The notes below the pieces were generated by a model. That model did not search any database and was not told the origin of the DNA. It saw nothing but the letters and a program-made list of their open reading frames with translations. A program made the position numbers and the translations under genes. Below are positions 48,301 through 55,733 of a stretch of DNA of 64,000 nt, in pieces (the stretch's first letter is position 1; each line of letters starts with the position of its first letter). The DNA lies in contig CAIPHK010000040.1 in assembly GCA_903864835.1 (NCBI GenBank), forward strand, positions 1 through 64,000, read 5' to 3'. The stretch is from an uncultured bacterium (lineage in GTDB: Bacteria > Margulisbacteria > Marinamargulisbacteria > SXXA01).

Positions 48301-49932
48301 CACAACAAAAAGTTGAGTCCGGGCGCCTTGCAAGGCAGTACGCGGTTCTTGATGACTAGCGATATGAGTCGCAAATGATTTGGTACCAAAATTGTGATCG
48401 GTGGGCTTCGCGTTTAATAACACAGCCGCTTGATCAATATTTCCGCTTTTGATTAAGAGTGTTGCCACCTGTGCCACGTCTGCCATCAGTCGATGATTGT
48501 CACCATTTACCTTCCCCTCCCGCATTTGGCCAATCAACTTGTTGGAAATTGTCAATGCGGTCGTTTCGGCATCGCTCCCTTTTTCAATAGTGACAATTGC
48601 CTCTAGCCCCGAAGCACCCGTTACCGCGCTATCGACGGATACTGCTTGCCACAGTATCCGTCCGTTATCGTCCACAAAATCGGAAACCGGCTTACCCCCG
48701 GTCATCGTTGCGGGGGTCCCATCGACATGCATCGAAGCCCCATCTGGCAGTCCGCCCAGACCCGGCGAAGTTCTCGGAGTACCCACCTCTACCGTCATCA
48801 ATGCCCGCTGGGGCGCCGGTGCACCGGCTCTGGTCAATTGCTCAGCCACACTAGGCAGGCGGGAAATTTCTTCGGAGAAGCTCCCTATTAGATCCTCCAG
48901 AACGCTAATATAGCTTTTTAGAGTCACGACACCCTTATCCAGGCCGACGACTTCACGACCCGTCTCTGTCGCAATTGAGACTGCAGCGTCTCGTTGTGCA
49001 GTAAGGGTCGGTATACGGTCCCTCAGCGTCGCAATTTCCGCCAGCTTCGCTTCTTTAAAGTCCCTAACGGACGCAGGAAGTGCCGCTGCCTGCTCGCGCT
49101 TTCCAGCTGCCTCCGTCCTTTTTTGGGCGGCCAACTCGGTTTTTTTACTCGAATCCAACGCATAGTTTTTGGCTATTTTCTGCTGAGTCTTGACCGCGTT
49201 ATCAAAGTTCTTTTGTGCCGATTCAGTAACACCCCCACGTTTTCCGACTGCTGGACCCTTTTTTATTATGTTGTCAAGTTCTATTTTTGCGCGTGTTTCT
49301 TGGCCCGATAAATTTGAAGCTTCAACGTCCAACCGTCTTGCCGCAGCATCTAGTTTTACCGCACCTTCGTTTAAGGTTTCTATCGTTTTGGGCAATTCTT
49401 TCTCTTTTAACGCAATTTCAGACTCCCCCTTGAAAATTGCGGTGTTAATTCCCTTTAATTCATTGGTTGCCCTCGTTCCCTCTTCCTTCTTAAGCAGAGC
49501 CAATTCACGCTTATCCGCAATCACATCCAATTTTGCCTGCAACTCAGACTTTTTCTGATCCAATTTCAGCTCTGCGTTAAGTAATTTGTTTTGAAAAACC
49601 TCAAGTTCTTGGCCAATTTGCTCGGGAGTTCGACGCTCTATCCCATGGTTACCTTTTAACGTTGCAATCATCGTCGTATTACTCGGCATTGCAAGCAGTT
49701 GCTGGTTGACCGATTTTAGGGCCTTGATATCCTTTGGCTGCGGACTATTGGAGATTACGTCCAGCCTAAATCGCTCGTGGCCCCGAACCTCTTCTTTTGT
49801 CTTGCCACCGCCAGCGACCTGGGTTGTTACGTGGCTCGCCAAACTCGATTTCGACATCGACGATGACGACGAATGAGTCACCCCTATATTACGTAATTGG
49901 GGACGAAATGGACTGGTACCACGCACGCTCAT
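45394..49932 (-). CDS. Giant coiled-coil protein with three internal repeats
   Basis: 1512 residues, no family recognised. Ser-rich N-terminus without a Sec signal (THSSSSSMSKSSLASH), long Lys/Glu/Ala-rich coiled coil (about 80-340), a middle region, Pro-rich linkers, then three tandem ~170-residue repeats at about 764-935, 947-1115 and 1127-1285, each opening with GESKP, DVRRV/DVRKV and LPG and holding a helical core (FL-QINEL-NT). C-terminus has APPPPPPADTP and a helical end domain. Overlaps the 93-residue gene by 4 nt (GGAGG Shine-Dalgarno inside it). A secreted or surface effector is possible; nothing in the sequence proves it. Confidence 0.7.
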   Translation of the reverse strand: MSVRGTSPFRPQLRNIGVTHSSSSSMSKSSLASHVTTQVAGGGKTKEEVRGHERFRLDVISNSPQPKDIKALKSVNQQLLAMPSNTTMIATLKGNHGIERRTPEQIGQELEVFQNKLLNAELKLDQKKSELQAKLDVIADKRELALLKKEEGTRATNELKGINTAIFKGESEIALKEKELPKTIETLNEGAVKLDAAARRLDVEASNLSGQETRAKIELDNIIKKGPAVGKRGGVTESAQKNFDNAVKTQQKIAKNYALDSSKKTELAAQKRTEAAGKREQAAALPASVRDFKEAKLAEIATLRDRIPTLTAQRDAAVSIATETGREVVGLDKGVVTLKSYISVLEDLIGSFSEEISRLPSVAEQLTRAGAPAPQRALMTVEVGTPRTSPGLGGLPDGASMHVDGTPATMTGGKPVSDFVDDNGRILWQAVSVDSAVTGASGLEAIVTIEKGSDAETTALTISNKLIGQMREGKVNGDNHRLMADVAQVATLLIKSGNIDQAAVLLNAKPTDHNFGTKSFATHIASHQEPRTALQGARTQLFVVGISLGLALNTAANASGDTSTMGALKDATSKVAQMCDDVFVHFGGVATAAYNGELKAGEEPGGLREGGVAQSGNQDLIKVFLRQKIGPSSSPVMSRSAPLPVIDHVDVAPSGAPAARTAPLFSGTGDPPEIIDTPPPKPSRPQPSSMGPVALAVIAALPRQAPASAVVGREVLTPTRMLRSMSSPAIMMPPAPKPLDREVVTDSPVGLPTEPPKAEASVSVEAVSGESKPAPITFSTKTAISMAVDVRRVFDRGGKDNSANMALKSHKFMENMNEMLKVMKQDLPGGEDNDNFKDLEARLDGFSTAVTTGDPMKIQDEAKGFLLQINELANTNVKHVDTNDGTVWDNSLVQTPVNSNITLREPDDNSHASISTGMVYQVLMNVGTSVVDMPAATLPPEIHTVSATSVAAVSGESKPTLISFSTQMTVRHAMDVRKVLDGGDAKAVDKLNSPRFVKDLGKMLELVKQELPGNVVAYRELTAALDGIKTGIETGQPMVTAEAARTFLTQINELMNTSEVGVSHNDGKVLERGASSFNLEGKELGVRPEESSRDQIESGVVFRALWNAAAPAATLPPEIHTEAATSVAAVSGESKPAPITFSTRTAVKLALDVRRVLDGDSRAEANLGKSAFADELGKMLNLVKQDLPGDVDAHKDLTTSLEGFKTGISTGEPLVAAEAARAFLSRVNELMDTNEKGVNLNDGVVLGGSALKSDFVGTGLAPRADGSSRDQIEAGVVHRVLFNVATPISAPPPPPPADTPAQVTSAPIQMAPPPAQTVPLHNLSTLSKQAMPEDDHLPLFTQNLVKSVMQNIAKMGSISIDPEIRQASISLAKTLTEIKFEVMKDMGIPTHTDSDDLFKKLSAQSLDRLSQMAMNPGGPKLSDSQSKAMSTLFDAGQQVTGQMTDQISSNPRQTVDPPTSQPVLVSSELHSGVEGASPQEVAGLEVSSGVQRAAFPQVQTNPDRESLRNPND

Positions 49933-50210
49933 CCCTTATCCTCCACCATCACGGTAACTTTGACCTGACCGTTTTCCGCAGCGTCACTAATTTTACCTGC
50001 CAACGCTTGAAATTCTTGAATTTGATGACTCAAAGCGGGCACCTGATTCACAAAGAACTCGCCCCCCTCGATCCGATACCCATACGTCACCGTTTCGGCC
50101 CCATCGACCGTTTGAATGACAACCCGATCGGGATCGACGCTCATCGCGATATCGATCCCATCCAGTTTTCCCTCAAACAACCGAATTTCGTACTCAGACT
50201 CATTACCCAT
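49929..50210 (-). CDS. Small acidic protein coupled to the giant coiled-coil gene
   Basis: 93 residues, acidic, beta-rich start (YEIRLFEGKLDGIDIAMSVD) and a helical C-terminal half. No family recognised. ATGA overlap with the 1512-residue gene implies stoichiometric coupling, as for a chaperone-substrate pair, but it is smaller than usual secretion chaperones. Confidence 0.6.
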   Translation of the reverse strand: MGNESEYEIRLFEGKLDGIDIAMSVDPDRVVIQTVDGAETVTYGYRIEGGEFFVNQVPALSHQIQEFQALAGKISDAAENGQVKVTVMVEDKG

Positions 50211-50231
50211 TTGACTGCTTTTCCCACAAGG

Positions 50232-50290
50232 TGTGGGTTTAAAACCTCCGATCTTCTTGGAAGCGTCAACTTTTGATATGATTCCGCCCT
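50232..50290 (+). promoter_or_regulatory. Hairpin-bearing divergent gap and possible short-leader promoter of the capD-like gene
   Basis: The divergent gap 50211-50290 holds the hairpin CCCACA-AGG-TGTGGG (about 50224-50238), whose right arm falls inside this interval. TATGAT at 50277-50282 lies 8 nt before the ATG at 50291 with no Shine-Dalgarno; no convincing -35 box is visible. Confidence 0.35.
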
Positions 50291-52177
50291 ATGAACCACG
50301 TCACCGTTGACCGAATCTCCCCACTTCAACGCAAATTAATTCTGGTGATGTTGGACGTGACTGCAACCACAATATCCTTTTATTTGGCATTGGTCATTCA
50401 ATATCCCAACATCCCTCTCACCCAGCCCCCCTCATTTCACCTCAAGGGATTAATTGCGCTAACCGCCGTGCGTATCGGAATATTTTTCTGGTTCGGACTG
50501 TACGACCTGATCTGGAAATACGCGTCAGTTTTTGAGTTGGGACGAATATTTAAAGCCGTCTCCCTCGGGACCATTGCCATTATCGGCATCCAATGGGTGC
50601 TCAAATCCCATCGAATACCCGGACGGGTCTTAGTCGTTGAATCACTGATTAATCTGCTCGCTATCGGAGGTATCCGATTTTCTCTACGCTTGTATCGTGA
50701 CTACCTGATCCATCTGGATAATCGAGATTCTACCGCTGAGAAGGAGCCTGTACTGATTATTGGCGCAGGAGATGGCGGCGAGCTAATTATCCGTGAACTC
50801 AAAAAAAATCACCGCTCGGTATATTCCGTTGTCGGCTTAGTAGACGACAAACCCTCCAAGCAAGGGAAACTCATCCACCAAGTTCCCATTTTGGGGACCA
50901 TCGACGATATCCCTGAAATTTCGGAAAAATATAATATTAAAACAGTTATTATCGCGATTCCCTCTGCATCGGGGAACCTCATTCGACGAATCATGAGTCG
51001 GTGTGAGTCCGCTGGCCTTCATTCCAAAATCACGCCCAACCTGAGTGATGTCCTCATGGGCCGGGTTCAGATCAGCCAAGTCCGAAATGTCGCCATCGAA
51101 GATCTCTTGGGTCGTGACGTTATCGAAACCGATATTTCCTCGATCTCAGACTACCTCTCCGAAGCCACGGTGTTGATCACCGGCGCCGGAGGCTCCATCG
51201 GCTCCGAACTTGCCCGTCAAATCACCTACTTTACCCCCAAAAGTCTCATTTTACTCGATCATGCCGAAACGGATTTATATCAAATCGACATGGAAATCCG
51301 ACAGATCGCGCCAACGCTGACCATCCACCCAGTGGTCGCCGATGTTAAAGATACACTCCGGCTGAATCAGATTTTTGGCGAACTCAAACCCACCGTTGTT
51401 TTTCATGCGGCAGCTTACAAACACGTCCCATTGATGGAATTAAATACCGAAGAAGTGATTCTGAACAACGTCATGGGCACCCGAACGATATTGGAACTTT
51501 CAGGGAACCACCAAGTCGCCGAATTTGTACTCATTTCGACAGACAAAGCCGTCCGCCCCACCAGTGCTATGGGTGCCACCAAACGGCTTTGCGAGGTGCT
51601 CTATCAATTCGCTCAGGACAAGTATCCCGCCACTAAATTCACCGCCGTTCGATTCGGGAATGTCCTAGGCTCTCAAGGGAGTGTTATTCCGCTATTTAAA
51701 CAACAGATCGAAAATGGGGGACCGGTCACCGTAACCCACCCGGATATCACCCGGTACTTTATGACGATCCCCGAAGCCATTCGGTTGATTATTCAGGCGG
51801 GCGCCCTCGCCAAAGGGGGCGAATTATTTATCTTGGACATGGGGGACCCTGTCAAAGTCGTCAATTTGGCGGCTGACCTGATTAAACTATCGGGATTTTC
51901 AGAATCCGATATTAAAATACAATTCACAGGTCTTCGCCCAGGAGAAAAGCTATATGAAGAATTGTTCTTTGATAAACGCGTCTTGTTAGATACCCCGCAT
52001 AAGAAAATATTTGTTACCCGGCCCTTTGACCACAACCTCGATCATCTCGACCCCCAAATTAGCCTACTCCTTGACTCCTGTTATCGGGTCCCATCCACCC
52101 AACTAAAGGAAACATTATTGTCACTTGCCTATCAAACATTTCCCGAACCTGAAATGGCTCATTCTAGGACCCGATAA
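50291..52177 (+). CDS. Membrane-anchored nucleotide-sugar 4,6-dehydratase (CapD/FlaA1-like)
   Basis: 628 residues. Four N-terminal membrane helices (about 12-125), a CoA-binding-like domain (VLIIGAGDGGELIIREL), then the SDR catalytic domain: VLITGAGGSIGSELARQI, VFHAAAYKHVPLMELN, VLISTDKAVRPTSAMGATKR (the Ser-Asp-Lys / Met-Lys arrangement of this family), FGNVLGSQGSVIPLF. Converts UDP-GlcNAc-type sugars to 4-keto-6-deoxy intermediates for surface polysaccharide. Confidence 0.93.
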   Translation: MNHVTVDRISPLQRKLILVMLDVTATTISFYLALVIQYPNIPLTQPPSFHLKGLIALTAVRIGIFFWFGLYDLIWKYASVFELGRIFKAVSLGTIAIIGIQWVLKSHRIPGRVLVVESLINLLAIGGIRFSLRLYRDYLIHLDNRDSTAEKEPVLIIGAGDGGELIIRELKKNHRSVYSVVGLVDDKPSKQGKLIHQVPILGTIDDIPEISEKYNIKTVIIAIPSASGNLIRRIMSRCESAGLHSKITPNLSDVLMGRVQISQVRNVAIEDLLGRDVIETDISSISDYLSEATVLITGAGGSIGSELARQITYFTPKSLILLDHAETDLYQIDMEIRQIAPTLTIHPVVADVKDTLRLNQIFGELKPTVVFHAAAYKHVPLMELNTEEVILNNVMGTRTILELSGNHQVAEFVLISTDKAVRPTSAMGATKRLCEVLYQFAQDKYPATKFTAVRFGNVLGSQGSVIPLFKQQIENGGPVTVTHPDITRYFMTIPEAIRLIIQAGALAKGGELFILDMGDPVKVVNLAADLIKLSGFSESDIKIQFTGLRPGEKLYEELFFDKRVLLDTPHKKIFVTRPFDHNLDHLDPQISLLLDSCYRVPSTQLKETLLSLAYQTFPEPEMAHSRTR

Positions 52178-52221
52178 AATGACGTGTGCATTATAGTGGC
52201 GCCCTTGCTACTCTTGATTCA

Positions 52222-52629
52222 ATGAAATTAATAAAGTTTTTATGCCTCGTCTTGTTACCCATTCTCATGACTACCTCAGGCGAGTTTATACTTAAACACT
52301 CCATCAACCACCACAGCCCAGGTCTCGTTGCGACATCGGCCCACGTTCCTACCGCAGCAGAAAGTCCGCTTCGCCACGTGTCCGCAATATTTGCCGTTAC
52401 CATTATCACTTTGGGCGGTGTTTTATGGCTCGTTGCGATGTCAAAATATGAGCTATCCTTTATCTATCCCTACCTCAGTATTAACTACATATCCATAGTG
52501 GTAGGCTCCCAGTGGATCCTTAACGAATCCGTTGGATGGAGCCGTTACGTTTCTGTGATTTTCATCGTAATTGGTCTAGTATTGATATCGCGTAGCCCCC
52601 ACTCTGAAGTTCTAAAAAAGGAAACCTAA
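52222..52629 (+). CDS. Small EamA/SMR-like membrane protein A
   Basis: 135 residues from ATG 52222. Four helices: KFLCLVLLPILMTTSGEFIL, IFAVTIITLGGVLWLVAMS, FIYPYLSINYISIVVGSQWIL, YVSVIFIVIGLVLIS. Resembles one half of an EamA transporter or an SMR/ArnE-F-type subunit; such pairs flip undecaprenyl-linked sugars or export small molecules. A broken near-copy lies at 53004. Placed after the dehydratase, so a glycan-lipid role is plausible. Confidence 0.7.
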   Translation: MKLIKFLCLVLLPILMTTSGEFILKHSINHHSPGLVATSAHVPTAAESPLRHVSAIFAVTIITLGGVLWLVAMSKYELSFIYPYLSINYISIVVGSQWILNESVGWSRYVSVIFIVIGLVLISRSPHSEVLKKET

Positions 52630-52653
52630 ATTGCTCACACGAAGACCCGACCG

Positions 52654-53007
52654 ATGATTTGGAAATTATTCGCGATTGTCATATTGAGAACCGCGTCCGA
52701 CTTATCATTTAAAGCCGCAGTATTTGGGATCCATCTATCTCCGCGAAAAGGACTCGGTAGCGCGATCGCAAACGTACTCCGCCGACCTTTTTTGTGGATT
52801 GGACTCGTCCTAGGGGCGGCCAATGTGGTGGTATGGTCTTCGGCACTCCAAAGTTTTGACCTTAGTTATGCCTATCCGTTTTTGAGCTTTAGCTTTGTTA
52901 CGATCATTATCGGTGGGCGTGTATTTTTTAACGAGACATTGGATCGATACAAAACACTCGGAATTGTGAGTATTACCCTGGGATCTTTAATCCTGTTCCT
53001 TCAGTGA
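52654..53007 (+). CDS. Small EamA/SMR-like membrane protein B
   Basis: 117 residues, four helices; KLFAIVILRTASDLSFKAAVFG, AYPFLSFSFVTIIIGGRVFFNETL shares the proline/tyrosine pattern of protein A, so the two could form a heterodimer like ArnE/ArnF. Overlaps the broken duplicate downstream by 4 nt. Confidence 0.68.
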   Translation: MIWKLFAIVILRTASDLSFKAAVFGIHLSPRKGLGSAIANVLRRPFLWIGLVLGAANVVVWSSALQSFDLSYAYPFLSFSFVTIIIGGRVFFNETLDRYKTLGIVSITLGSLILFLQ

Positions 53008-53220
53008 CAAAAGCATTTCGGTTTTTATACCTAGTGCTATTGGCCATTTTGATGACTACTTCCGGCGATTTTTTACTTAAACATTCGATTAACCACCATC
53101 GGTCAGTAGCGGCCTCGACCACGTCACCCCAACCCATCACATCAATCTGTGATTTTCATAGTGATTGGTCTAGTATTGATATCGCGTAGCCCCCACTCTG
53201 AAGTTAAACAAAAGGAAACC
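53004..53220 (+). pseudogene. Internally deleted duplicate of membrane protein A
   Basis: Starts GTG 53004. The first ~95 bp encode FLYLVLLAILMTTSGDFLLK, nearly the same as protein A; 53146-53220 again matches the A gene's 3' end and its downstream AAGGAAACCT at the DNA level. About 200 bp in between are missing and the join is out of frame, leaving a 61-residue product ending HSDWSSIDIA. Recent tandem duplication followed by deletion. Confidence 0.88.
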
Positions 53221-53224
53221 TGAC

Positions 53225-54418
53225 ATGATTTCACATCGCGCGTCACAAACCGAAGACAGCATCACCATGGCCATTTCAGCAATGGCCGTCCAAATGAGAA
53301 AAGAAGGCAAGCCCGTTATCAGCTTTAGCGCCGGCGAACCCGATTTTAAGACCCCAATCTATATCCAAGATGCAGGCATTGCCGCTATCCGTGAGGGAAA
53401 AACCACCTACACCGCCGCATCCGGAATTATCGAACTCAAACAAGCCATTTGCACCAAGTTACTTCAGGATAATCGGCTTGAGTATAAGACGTCTAACATT
53501 GTCGTCTCGTGTGGCGCAAAGCAGTCCATCTATAACGCTCTAATGGCTCTCATTGATCCTGGCGACGAGGTCATTATCCCCGTCCCCTATTGGGTATCTT
53601 ACCCCGATCAGGTCAACCTGGTTGGCGGCCGATCTGTATTTTTACCCACCACCGAAGCCACGGGCTTTAAAATCACCGCGGAGCAACTCACCGCCGCGAT
53701 TACCCCCAAATCCAAACTCTTGATTCTATGTTCCCCCTCCAACCCGACCGGGATGGTGTACTCGCGCAAAGAGCTTGAAGCGATTGCGCGGGTCGTTGTC
53801 GAACATTCGTTATTCGTGATCTCCGACGAAATCTACGAAAAACTCATTTATGATGACCGTGAAGGCCATGTCAGTATCGCCGAGGTATCCTCCGACGTAA
53901 AAGCCCTGACCATCGTCATTAACGGGGTCTCAAAGGCCTACTCAATGACCGGTTGGCGCATCGGTTATGCGGCGGCACCGGCGGCCATTGCCGATGCAAT
54001 GGGCAAAATTCAAAGCCACTGCACATCGAATCCAGCAACACCCTCTCAATGGGCGAGTTTGGCGGCACTCACTGGCGATGCCTCTGAAATTACAGCCATG
54101 AAAAACGAGTTTCACCAGCGTCGAGATGTCATGGTGGCCGCACTCAACCAAATTCCGAATCTCTCCTGCGTAATGCCAATGGGCGCATTTTACGCATTCC
54201 CTAACGTCTCTAAATGCTACGGGAAACGGTCCGTCTCGGGCGAAGTAACGAATTCCGCCTCATTTTGTAAATTATTATTACAAGACGCCTTGGTGGCCTG
54301 CGTTCCGGGATCAGGATTTGGTGCGGACGACTATATCCGGCTCTCCTATGCCACCTCAATGACCAATATCACCGAAGGCCTCCAACGCATTCATCAATGG
54401 GTTGAGTCGCTCCGTTAG
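53225..54418 (+). CDS. aspC: Aspartate aminotransferase (class I)
   Basis: 397 residues. PLP fold type I, subgroup Ib-like: FSAGEPDFKTP, TYTAASGIIELKQAI, NPTGMVYSRKEL, SDEIYEKLIYD, PLP Lys in INGVSKAYSMTGWRIGYAA, and the Arg in YIRLSYATS. Interconverts aspartate/oxaloacetate, possibly with prephenate activity. AAAAGGAAACC upstream, the same leader as behind protein A, since it lies in the duplicated DNA. Confidence 0.93.
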   Translation: MISHRASQTEDSITMAISAMAVQMRKEGKPVISFSAGEPDFKTPIYIQDAGIAAIREGKTTYTAASGIIELKQAICTKLLQDNRLEYKTSNIVVSCGAKQSIYNALMALIDPGDEVIIPVPYWVSYPDQVNLVGGRSVFLPTTEATGFKITAEQLTAAITPKSKLLILCSPSNPTGMVYSRKELEAIARVVVEHSLFVISDEIYEKLIYDDREGHVSIAEVSSDVKALTIVINGVSKAYSMTGWRIGYAAAPAAIADAMGKIQSHCTSNPATPSQWASLAALTGDASEITAMKNEFHQRRDVMVAALNQIPNLSCVMPMGAFYAFPNVSKCYGKRSVSGEVTNSASFCKLLLQDALVACVPGSGFGADDYIRLSYATSMTNITEGLQRIHQWVESLR

Positions 54419-54436
54419 GTCGGAGCGCACTCCCAC

Positions 54437-55297
54437 ATGGATATCCAATGGTTTCCAGGCCACATGGCCAAAACCCGAAGGGAACTCGAAACGACGATTC
54501 CCAAGGTGGATGTTGTCCTGGAAATTCGGGATGCCCGAGCACCGATTGCCAGTACGAACCCCATTATCGGGGAGTTGTGCCAAAATAAGCCTCGGGTGAT
54601 CGTGCTAAACAAGGCGGATCTCGCCGACCCCCAACGGACCTCTGAGTGGATGAAACAACTCAAATCGGAAGGGGTTATCATTCCCTTTAGTGCCACTCAA
54701 GCGAACCGAAAAGGGGCATTGGCCGCGGCGTGTCTTGCTGCAGTTCAAGCCAGATATCCGAGTCGGACGCTGAGATCGATTAGTGCGTTAGTGGTGGGAA
54801 TTCCCAATTGCGGTAAATCAGCGGTGATTAATCAGTTGCGAGGCAGAACCGTTGTCCGAGCCGCCAATCGACCCGGGGTCACTCGCGGATTGACGTGGAT
54901 CAAGGTGGATGAGACCTTCCGCGTGGCGGATACCCCGGGAGTGCTCTGGCCCAAATTTGATAATCCTGAGACGGGGATGGTATTAGCGTCGATTGGGGCA
55001 ATTAACGACGATCGATTGGATTCCGAGACGCTCGCACTGTGGATTATTCGATTTTTGTCGGAGAGATATCCGACGGCGTTGGAAACCAGATATAAGGTGG
55101 TTCCGCTAGAGTCGGCAGAGTTGACGCTCGAAGCCATTGCGAAAAAACGAGGGGTTATTGTGGGGGGCGGAAAAGTCGACATTGAACAGATTGCGTCGAT
55201 TTTGATCGCCGAATTTAGGGTAGGTAAATTGGGACGGGTGTCTGTGGAAGCGGCGCAACTCACCCTCTCCCCCAATTTCCCCGTCCGGGAAAATTGA
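54437..55297 (+). CDS. ylqF: Ribosome biogenesis GTPase YlqF/RbgA family
   Basis: 286 residues. Circularly permuted GTPase: G4 LNKADLAD precedes G1 GIPNCGKSAVINQLRG, then RPGVTRG and G3 VADTPGVLWPK. N-terminal MDIQWFPGHMAKTRRELE is a family hallmark. Assembles the large ribosomal subunit. Followed by a strong hairpin. Confidence 0.95.
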   Translation: MDIQWFPGHMAKTRRELETTIPKVDVVLEIRDARAPIASTNPIIGELCQNKPRVIVLNKADLADPQRTSEWMKQLKSEGVIIPFSATQANRKGALAAACLAAVQARYPSRTLRSISALVVGIPNCGKSAVINQLRGRTVVRAANRPGVTRGLTWIKVDETFRVADTPGVLWPKFDNPETGMVLASIGAINDDRLDSETLALWIIRFLSERYPTALETRYKVVPLESAELTLEAIAKKRGVIVGGGKVDIEQIASILIAEFRVGKLGRVSVEAAQLTLSPNFPVREN

Positions 55298-55300
55298 GGA

Positions 55301-55333
55301 TCTCCCTCTCTCCGTTAACCGGATAGAGGGAGA
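55301..55333. terminator. Hairpin at 3' end of ylqF
   Basis: Stem TCTCCCTCT/AGAGGGAGA extended by TCCG/CGGA around a TTAAC loop. No T-tract on the plus strand, so it may be an mRNA-end structure and not an intrinsic terminator. Confidence 0.5.
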
Positions 55334-55366
55334 AAATTCAAGAACGTGGGCGTGAGTTAGGGTTAT

Positions 55367-55535
55367 GCGCCTGCGGCCCAAGAGAGGATCTGGCTATGCC
55401 AGTCCGAACGGTTTCATCTTTGCGTAGCGAAGTGAAACAAATATAGAAATTTAAAGCGCCTGCGGCCCAAGAGAGGATCTGGCTATGCCAGTCCGAACGC
55501 GTTTCATCTTTGCGTAGCGAAGTGAAACAAATATA
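55367..55535. repeat. Tandem ~80-bp composite repeat with two hairpins, two copies
   Basis: Copies at 55367-55444 and 55456-55535 (period 89-90) are nearly identical. Each has a small hairpin CTGGC-TAT-GCCAG and the 28-bp palindrome also found at 20808. After copy 2 a ~22-bp piece (GAAGTGAAACAAATATAAAT) repeats once more up to 55561. The gap 55334-55563 has no gene. Confidence 0.9.
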
Positions 55536-55563
55536 AATAAGAAGTGAAACAAATATAAATAAA

Positions 55564-55640
55564 TGGTCGGGGCGACTGGATTTGAACCAGCGACCACCTG
55601 TTCCCAAAACAGGTGCGCTACCAGGCTGCGCTACGCCCCG
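55564..55640 (-). tRNA. tRNA-Pro (anticodon TGG)
   Basis: 77 nt on the minus strand with encoded CCA. Acceptor CGGGGCG/CGCCCCG, discriminator A, D stem GCGC/GCGC, anticodon stem CCTGT/ACAGG with loop TTTGGGA (anticodon TGG), T arm CTGG-TTCAAAT-CCAG. All stems pair. Confidence 0.98.
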
Positions 55641-55733
55641 AAGGTGTGCCATGCGGCTGAGGAATGCCATTCTATGTGCACTAACGCTCATCGTCAATTT
55701 AACTACGATTTCTTAAATGCTACGATACGACCT

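Noticed and set aside
55367-55561. CRISPR-like array
   Set aside because: Only two units with no variable spacers and no cas genes; it is a tandem composite repeat.
55563-55733. N-terminal extension of the thioredoxin-NHL protein
   Set aside because: It is the antisense reading of tRNA-Pro, a known source of false proteins; the signal peptide starts at 55734.
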